This document shows positions 5,201 through 8,200 of a stretch of DNA of 8,200 bases, one piece after another. The DNA is taken from contig JAGHDT010000296.1 of NCBI GenBank assembly GCA_021159805.1, positions 1 to 8,200 on the forward strand, written 5' to 3'. The stretch is from Anaerolineae bacterium. Its GTDB lineage: Bacteria > Chloroflexota > Anaerolineae > B4-G1 > SLSP01. Each line of letters starts with the position of its first letter. The first letter of the stretch is position 1. Made by a program: the position numbers and the translations under genes. The notes below the pieces were generated by a model, which was given only the letters and a program-made list of their open reading frames with translations, was not told the origin of the DNA and ran no database searches.

Positions 5201-8200
5201 GCTGCCCGATACCCAGATGAAGATCGAGGTGCGGATATCCTCTGTCTCCACGGTCGGACTGGCAGGCTCCGCCACGACGTGGTAGGATCCGCCCTCTGCC
5301 GGGACGAAGGTGGCAACGGCTTCTCCCAGGTTGTTCGTTGTGACGGTGGTTTCGTCGATGAAGGTCTTCCTTGTTGCCCAGGACCATCGTCCACCGCCGG
5401 CGTCGTTTTCGACAAAGGTGTTGATCCATTCTCGGCGGTAGAGGCTCACTTTGATCTCGTTGCCACTGAGTCTCTCGCCCTGCCAGTCCACGGTCACGAG
5501 ATCGATGTCGGCCTCCTCGCCGGCCTGGCTGACGTAGGTGCGAGGCTGCAACCCGATATAGAAAGGCCCCGGGTGCACCGTGGTGCTCGCCCGCCCGCTG
5601 ATCTGCTGGTTGTCGGGGCCCACGGCTGTGGCCTCAAGGAGTACCCGCTGGGTGCCTGTGGGGAGAACTTCGGCAAGCTCCTTCCCGGAGATCGTGACGG
5701 CCAGCCGCCCCTCGTTGTCGGTCGTGCCTGCGCCGCTGAGCAGCGATTCGGCGGTCGGCGGCTCAACCCACCAGCAGCCGAAGCAGCGATAGGGATCGTC
5801 CGTATCGCTGAAGGTGTATTGTCCGCCCCAGGGTGGCTCGAAGGCGGCGGACTCGGCCAGGATGTTCCAGGTCACCGCGGTCTCCTTCAGGGGGCCGCCG
5901 AAGAAGTAGGCGACCTCGATCGTTGTCTCGAGCGCGTCCCCGCGTTGGATCTCGGCAGCGGCCGATGTCACGTTTATCTCGAATTCCGGCGCGCGGTAGG
6001 CGGCGACAGTGAAATACGTCTGGCTGTAGTGATCGGCAAACGTCGCGCTGATCACGTACTCGCCGAGCGAGGCGTTAGCGCCCAGTTCGAGTGAACCATT
6101 GAATGTGCCGTTATCACCGACCGGTAGGGGCTTGTTATACAAAACCTCACCTGAGATGCCGCGGATTTCGATGGTCACCGACGAGATGCCGGGCAAGCTG
6201 TACTGAGCGTCATCCTCGGCTCGGATCACGCCTTTGAAGGCCATGGTCTGGCCGGGACGGTAGATCGCACGATCGGTATAGATGTAGGCGCGGTAATCCT
6301 CGGACGACAGACCCCCACCGACGCCGAAGTCCCACGAGTTGATGCCGCGGCCCCAGTCTGAGGCGACGGCGGCGAACGGGGTCTCGCTCACGACCATCAG
6401 GTTGTGGTAGTCGTGGGGTAGCTCAAGGCGTGCGATGCCCTCGCGGTCCGTGGTGATGCTGGACGGGCGCCCCCGATGGATCTCGGTGACTGTGAGGTCA
6501 AGGCTGGGCACCGGGTCTCCGGTGGCCAGGTCAACGGCCCACACCAACGTCTCCTCCGGTCCGGTCTTCAGCGTGAGGTTCAGCCTGGAGACGACGAGTA
6601 TGTGACGCTGTATCTTGCGCCACGAGTTGTGGTCCAGGTCCGGGGCTTCGACGTCGAGCAGGTAGACGCCTGGGGAGAGGGTGCCCCCCGGTTCTTCGGT
6701 GAGGTTGATCACCGACTGCTGCTGTTCGTTTAGCGGCGACGGTAAGGTCTCACGCCACTCGCGGATCAGCGAGTTTTTCGGCAGGGCCTTGTCCTGATCC
6801 TGCCACTGCCACGGTTCCTCCTGGAGCGCGCTGATGGGCAGTTCGTAGAGCCGCAGATTGAGCCGGTCGAGGTTCAGATGGGAGATGACCAGGCGCGCCG
6901 GAAGGGCGGTGTCGTAGGTGCCGATGAAATCCGGTGTGCGGAGCTGGTAGGTAGGGGGAAGCTGGGCGGTGGTGAATCTCACCGTTCGCCCGCGCGGGAT
7001 CGTGTTGCCGTAGGGATCGGCAATGCCGTCCGCGATCCTGACCACGTAGTCCGTGGACGGCTGCGCGCCGAAATAGAGCACGAAGGTGTTGTTATACGCC
7101 GAGAAGTAGGTGTGAACCTGCGTGGCTGAGAGCGGCGGCGTCATGGCCAGGTTGGGCATCACCGTCGCGGGGTCGATGGGTGTGTTGAAGACGATCCGGA
7201 ACTCGGTGTGGGATGGGGCATTTCGGTCCCCATCCTTGGGATAGGTCTCAATGATCCTTGGCAGGGGGACGGTGGTGAATTGCCATGTGTAGGGTCGCGC
7301 CATACCTCTCCCGCCGGCGGTTGACGTGACGCCCGCGTCGATTGTCACTGTGGCGCGGGAGTCGAACTCAAGGGGCCGGGTCGGCGTGAAGATCAAGGTG
7401 CTGCCCTGTACGTCGACTGTGCCGCGTACAGCGCCCCCCAGGACGCCGGTTCCCCGCAAGCTGAACGCTTCAGTGGCTGACGCGGTGTCGATGGGTTGGT
7501 TGAAGTTCACGGTGATGGCCGTGTTGATATCGACCAGGGTCGCATCTTCCTGAGGAGCTACCCAGAGCACCTTGGGTGGCACGGTGGTGAAGTGCCACGT
7601 ATAGGCGTCTGTTAGCGGCGTGCCGGACAGATCCTGTAGCTCATCAGAGACGGTGACCCTATAGGTGATGCCACCTGCCAACGGCACCTCAGGCTGGAAG
7701 ACGTAGATGGACGTGTTGAGCCATTCACCGCTGCCTGCCAGTGCGGGTTCGAAGGTGAGCGGATCAGGCAGTGTTTCCATCTGCTTGAGGGTTGTCAATG
7801 GGACGACCGGCCGGTTGAACATCACCGTGATCATAGCATCCGTCTCGACGTCAGTGGTGTCGGTCGCCGGGATGACCTGGGTGACCTGTAGCGCGCCGAC
7901 CGTCGAGAAGCGGAAGGTGTAAGGTTGGCGCAGGGTCTCACCCGTGCTGGCCTTGGCGTCCTGAGTCAGGATCACGTCGAATGTCTCGTCCCGCGGCAGC
8001 TCTGTGCTGGGAGAGAAGGTGACCGTCAGGTCATCGGCCCAGGAGAGAATACCGTCAACCATCTGTGTGGTGCCGGCCCGCTCAACCCGCAGGGCTTTGG
8101 CGACCGTCTGTTGGTCCATCGGCTTATCGAAGACAAGCTCGATTGTGCCGTCGGGCGCCAGCGTCTGGCCTTGCTTGGGACTGCGCTGGATCAATATGGG
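2276..8200 (-). CDS. Alpha-2-macroglobulin-like protease inhibitor with N-terminal Ig-like domains (5' end missing)
   Basis: The 1974 visible residues are the C-terminal part of a giant bacterial A2M. Such proteins are exported or lipid-anchored and trap proteases: a protease cuts the bait region, the protein changes shape, and a Cys-Gln thioester can bond covalently to it. Residues are numbered from the TTG codon at 8194. Residues 1-411 form four Ig-like domains; 412-540 look like MG1; 541-740 contain MG1/MG2 features, notably YTDRAIYRPGQTMAFKG near 639-654; 741-1010 are further macroglobulin domains; 1011-1155 match the bait-region domain; 1156-1256 is the bait itself; 1258-1345 is the A2M core domain (ADTAAWTPVIVTDRNGQA and following); C1480-T-E-Q1483 is the thioester; 1485-1740 is the helical thioester domain; 1800-1972 resembles bacterial MG10. 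The frame is unbroken. The TTG at 8194 is not a true start, because the frame stays open to 8200 with codons for Pro-Ile that complete the first Ig strand. The signal sequence must lie beyond the window. No penicillin-binding protein gene (pbpC), a frequent partner of A2M in Proteobacteria, is seen downstream. Confidence 0.93.
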   Translation of the reverse strand, partial: PILIQRSPKQGQTLAPDGTIELVFDKPMDQQTVAKALRVERAGTTQMVDGILSWADDLTVTFSPSTELPRDETFDVILTQDAKASTGETLRQPYTFRFSTVGALQVTQVIPATDTTDVETDAMITVMFNRPVVPLTTLKQMETLPDPLTFEPALAGSGEWLNTSIYVFQPEVPLAGGITYRVTVSDELQDLSGTPLTDAYTWHFTTVPPKVLWVAPQEDATLVDINTAITVNFNQPIDTASATEAFSLRGTGVLGGAVRGTVDVQGSTLIFTPTRPLEFDSRATVTIDAGVTSTAGGRGMARPYTWQFTTVPLPRIIETYPKDGDRNAPSHTEFRIVFNTPIDPATVMPNLAMTPPLSATQVHTYFSAYNNTFVLYFGAQPSTDYVVRIADGIADPYGNTIPRGRTVRFTTAQLPPTYQLRTPDFIGTYDTALPARLVISHLNLDRLNLRLYELPISALQEEPWQWQDQDKALPKNSLIREWRETLPSPLNEQQQSVINLTEEPGGTLSPGVYLLDVEAPDLDHNSWRKIQRHILVVSRLNLTLKTGPEETLVWAVDLATGDPVPSLDLTVTEIHRGRPSSITTDREGIARLELPHDYHNLMVVSETPFAAVASDWGRGINSWDFGVGGGLSSEDYRAYIYTDRAIYRPGQTMAFKGVIRAEDDAQYSLPGISSVTIEIRGISGEVLYNKPLPVGDNGTFNGSLELGANASLGEYVISATFADHYSQTYFTVAAYRAPEFEINVTSAAAEIQRGDALETTIEVAYFFGGPLKETAVTWNILAESAAFEPPWGGQYTFSDTDDPYRCFGCWWVEPPTAESLLSGAGTTDNEGRLAVTISGKELAEVLPTGTQRVLLEATAVGPDNQQISGRASTTVHPGPFYIGLQPRTYVSQAGEEADIDLVTVDWQGERLSGNEIKVSLYRREWINTFVENDAGGGRWSWATRKTFIDETTVTTNNLGEAVATFVPAEGGSYHVVAEPASPTVETEDIRTSIFIWVSGSDTVAWRRENHDRITLVSDKSTYQVGETAEILIPSPLESPQLALVTVEREGIRRYDVLHLETNSTIYRLPIEGGDIPNIYVSVVLITPHGSGPAQFKMGLLPLEVNPAPKRLSVQVEVDLEQAQPGEDVTYTITALDPDGRPVAGAELSLDVVDKAVLSLKPRTQDILSALYARRQLQISTASGLSVSVNRYQEELDIEIIETQEAMAFADDSDMAEEAMPMEAPAAMPTATLGRGGAEAENKSIAAPPADIKVRESFADTAAWTPVIVTDRNGQASVTVTLPDNLTTWVARAVGLTADTLVGEGMTDVVATKPLLIRPVTPRFLVVDDRAQLAANVANNTDGSLDVKVGLSGAGLQIDAETPAQQSVTIAAHSEAKVTWWTSVNDVAQVEVVFSATAGDFTDASKPRLTTGPDGSLLVLRYTAPDTVGTAGQLTEGGARTEAIALPPEFDDRRGQLTVHLDPSLAAAMQEGLDYLEHYEYECTEQTVSRFLPNVLTYNALQSLGIDNPELAAKLPGLVEEGLAKLANQQNPDGGWGWWYRPSGRQSNAYVSAYVVFALLRAQDAGFTVEPDVLNNGLSYLQSQVKSIRDLDHYRDANRQAWLLYVLAEGNAADRADLDTLYDNREKLSTYARAYLAQAIWLYNPADARLNTLLSDLNNAAILSATGTHWEESHHDWWAMNTDTRSTAIILDTFARLDPDNALIPNAVRWLMVARKVGIWETTQETAWALIALTDWMVETGELDANYDFGLYLNDVERAVGTATRETVAQGVTTVIPISDLDPDATNALTIARTDGSGRLYYTAHLQVYLPVESIEPEDRGFIVQRKYTLANCEAQDRRECPEVTEAKLGDVIRVDLTIISPHDRYYVVVEDPLPAGGEVVDTGLATTSLLAMGPSLRREGSRYWWWWHWYSRSEMRDEKVVLFADYLAAGTYEYSYTFRTTLPGDYHVIPTTASEFYFPEVFGRSDGRLFTITQ
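3746..3757 (-). other. Thioester motif Cys-Thr-Glu-Gln of the A2M protein
   Basis: C1480-T1481-E1482-Q1483, within YECTEQTVSRFLP, matches the C-x-E-Q signature whose Cys and Gln side chains form the internal thioester in A2M and complement proteins. It is intact here, so the protein should be able to bond covalently to targets. Some bacterial A2M paralogues have lost this motif. Confidence 0.9.
4427..4729 (-). other. Predicted bait region of the A2M protein
   Basis: Residues 1156-1256 lie between the end of the bait-region domain (VVDKAVLSL) and the start of the A2M core domain (FADTAAW), the position of the protease-cleaved bait in known A2Ms. The segment has basic sites at its start (KPR, RRQ), then an acidic stretch rich in Glu, Asp, Met and Ala (about 1191-1222), a Pro/Ala/Thr-rich part and a GRGG turn. 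It looks disordered. The boundaries are inferred from flanking domains rather than from a structure. Confidence 0.65.
6962..8200 (-). other. Four tandem Ig-like (Big_5/SbsA-like) domains in the A2M protein
   Basis: Four protein-level repeats of about 100 residues cover residues 1-99, 100-206, 207-312 and 313-411. Each starts with a Pro-rich strand followed by a segment such as IELVFDKPMD, ITVMFNRPV, ITVNFNQPID or FRIVFNTPID. Each ends with a strand such as YTFRFSTV, YTWHFTTVPP, YTWQFTTVPL or VRFTTAQLPP. The pattern is that of bacterial Ig-like domains often used as surface spacers. Further copies may lie upstream of the window, since the first is cut by its edge. Confidence 0.8.

Noticed and set aside
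5171..6094. Plus-strand open frame of 307 codons
   Set aside because: It lies wholly antisense to the A2M coding sequence, which has clear domain content throughout. It shows no recognisable domain and is explained by high-GC codon bias.
8192..8194. TTG at 8194 as the true start of the A2M gene
   Set aside because: The frame stays open to the window edge, the preceding Pro-Ile codons fit the first Ig-like strand, and an exported A2M needs a signal sequence that is absent here.

Overview
The window is a high-GC bacterial fragment with three genes, all on the minus strand: the 3' part of a very large alpha-2-macroglobulin (A2M)-like protein, a complete small KH-domain RNA-binding protein (KhpA type), and a complete FGly-type sulfatase. 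The short tandem repeats and palindromes between genes, together with a giant A2M carrying Ig-like repeats and a sulfatase of this kind, would fit an environmental Chloroflexota (Anaerolineae-like) genome. No marker gene is present, so this placement is a weak inference.

Reading in the direction of transcription: positions 8200 to 2276 hold 1974 codons of the A2M-like gene, whose 5' end (signal peptide or lipobox) lies beyond the right edge. It has four Ig-like domains, MG1/MG2-type macroglobulin domains, a bait-region segment of unusual composition, an intact Cys-x-Glu-Gln thioester motif, a helical thioester domain, and a C-terminal MG10-like domain with a tryptophan-rich stretch. Positions 2275 to 2163 hold a strong sigma70-type promoter for khpA. 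khpA (2162 to 1926) is followed by a perfect 16-bp inverted repeat (1882 to 1847). The sulfatase runs from 1702 to 224, behind a clear ribosome-binding site and a weak promoter candidate. Positions 1 to 223 hold no supported gene but contain a nested hairpin, degenerate octamer-like repeats and a four-copy heptamer array that touches the sulfatase stop codon.

The three genes do not form an obvious pathway. A2M proteins are extracytoplasmic protease traps, KhpA is a cytoplasmic RNA-binding protein, and the sulfatase has no signal peptide and so is probably cytoplasmic. The separate promoter and the inverted repeat suggest at least partly separate transcription units, although no terminator is visible between the A2M gene and khpA. 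I see no convincing sign of a wholly new system. The points most worth a second look are the A2M bait region and cysteine pattern, khpA lying away from ribosomal-protein genes, and the repeat-rich left edge.
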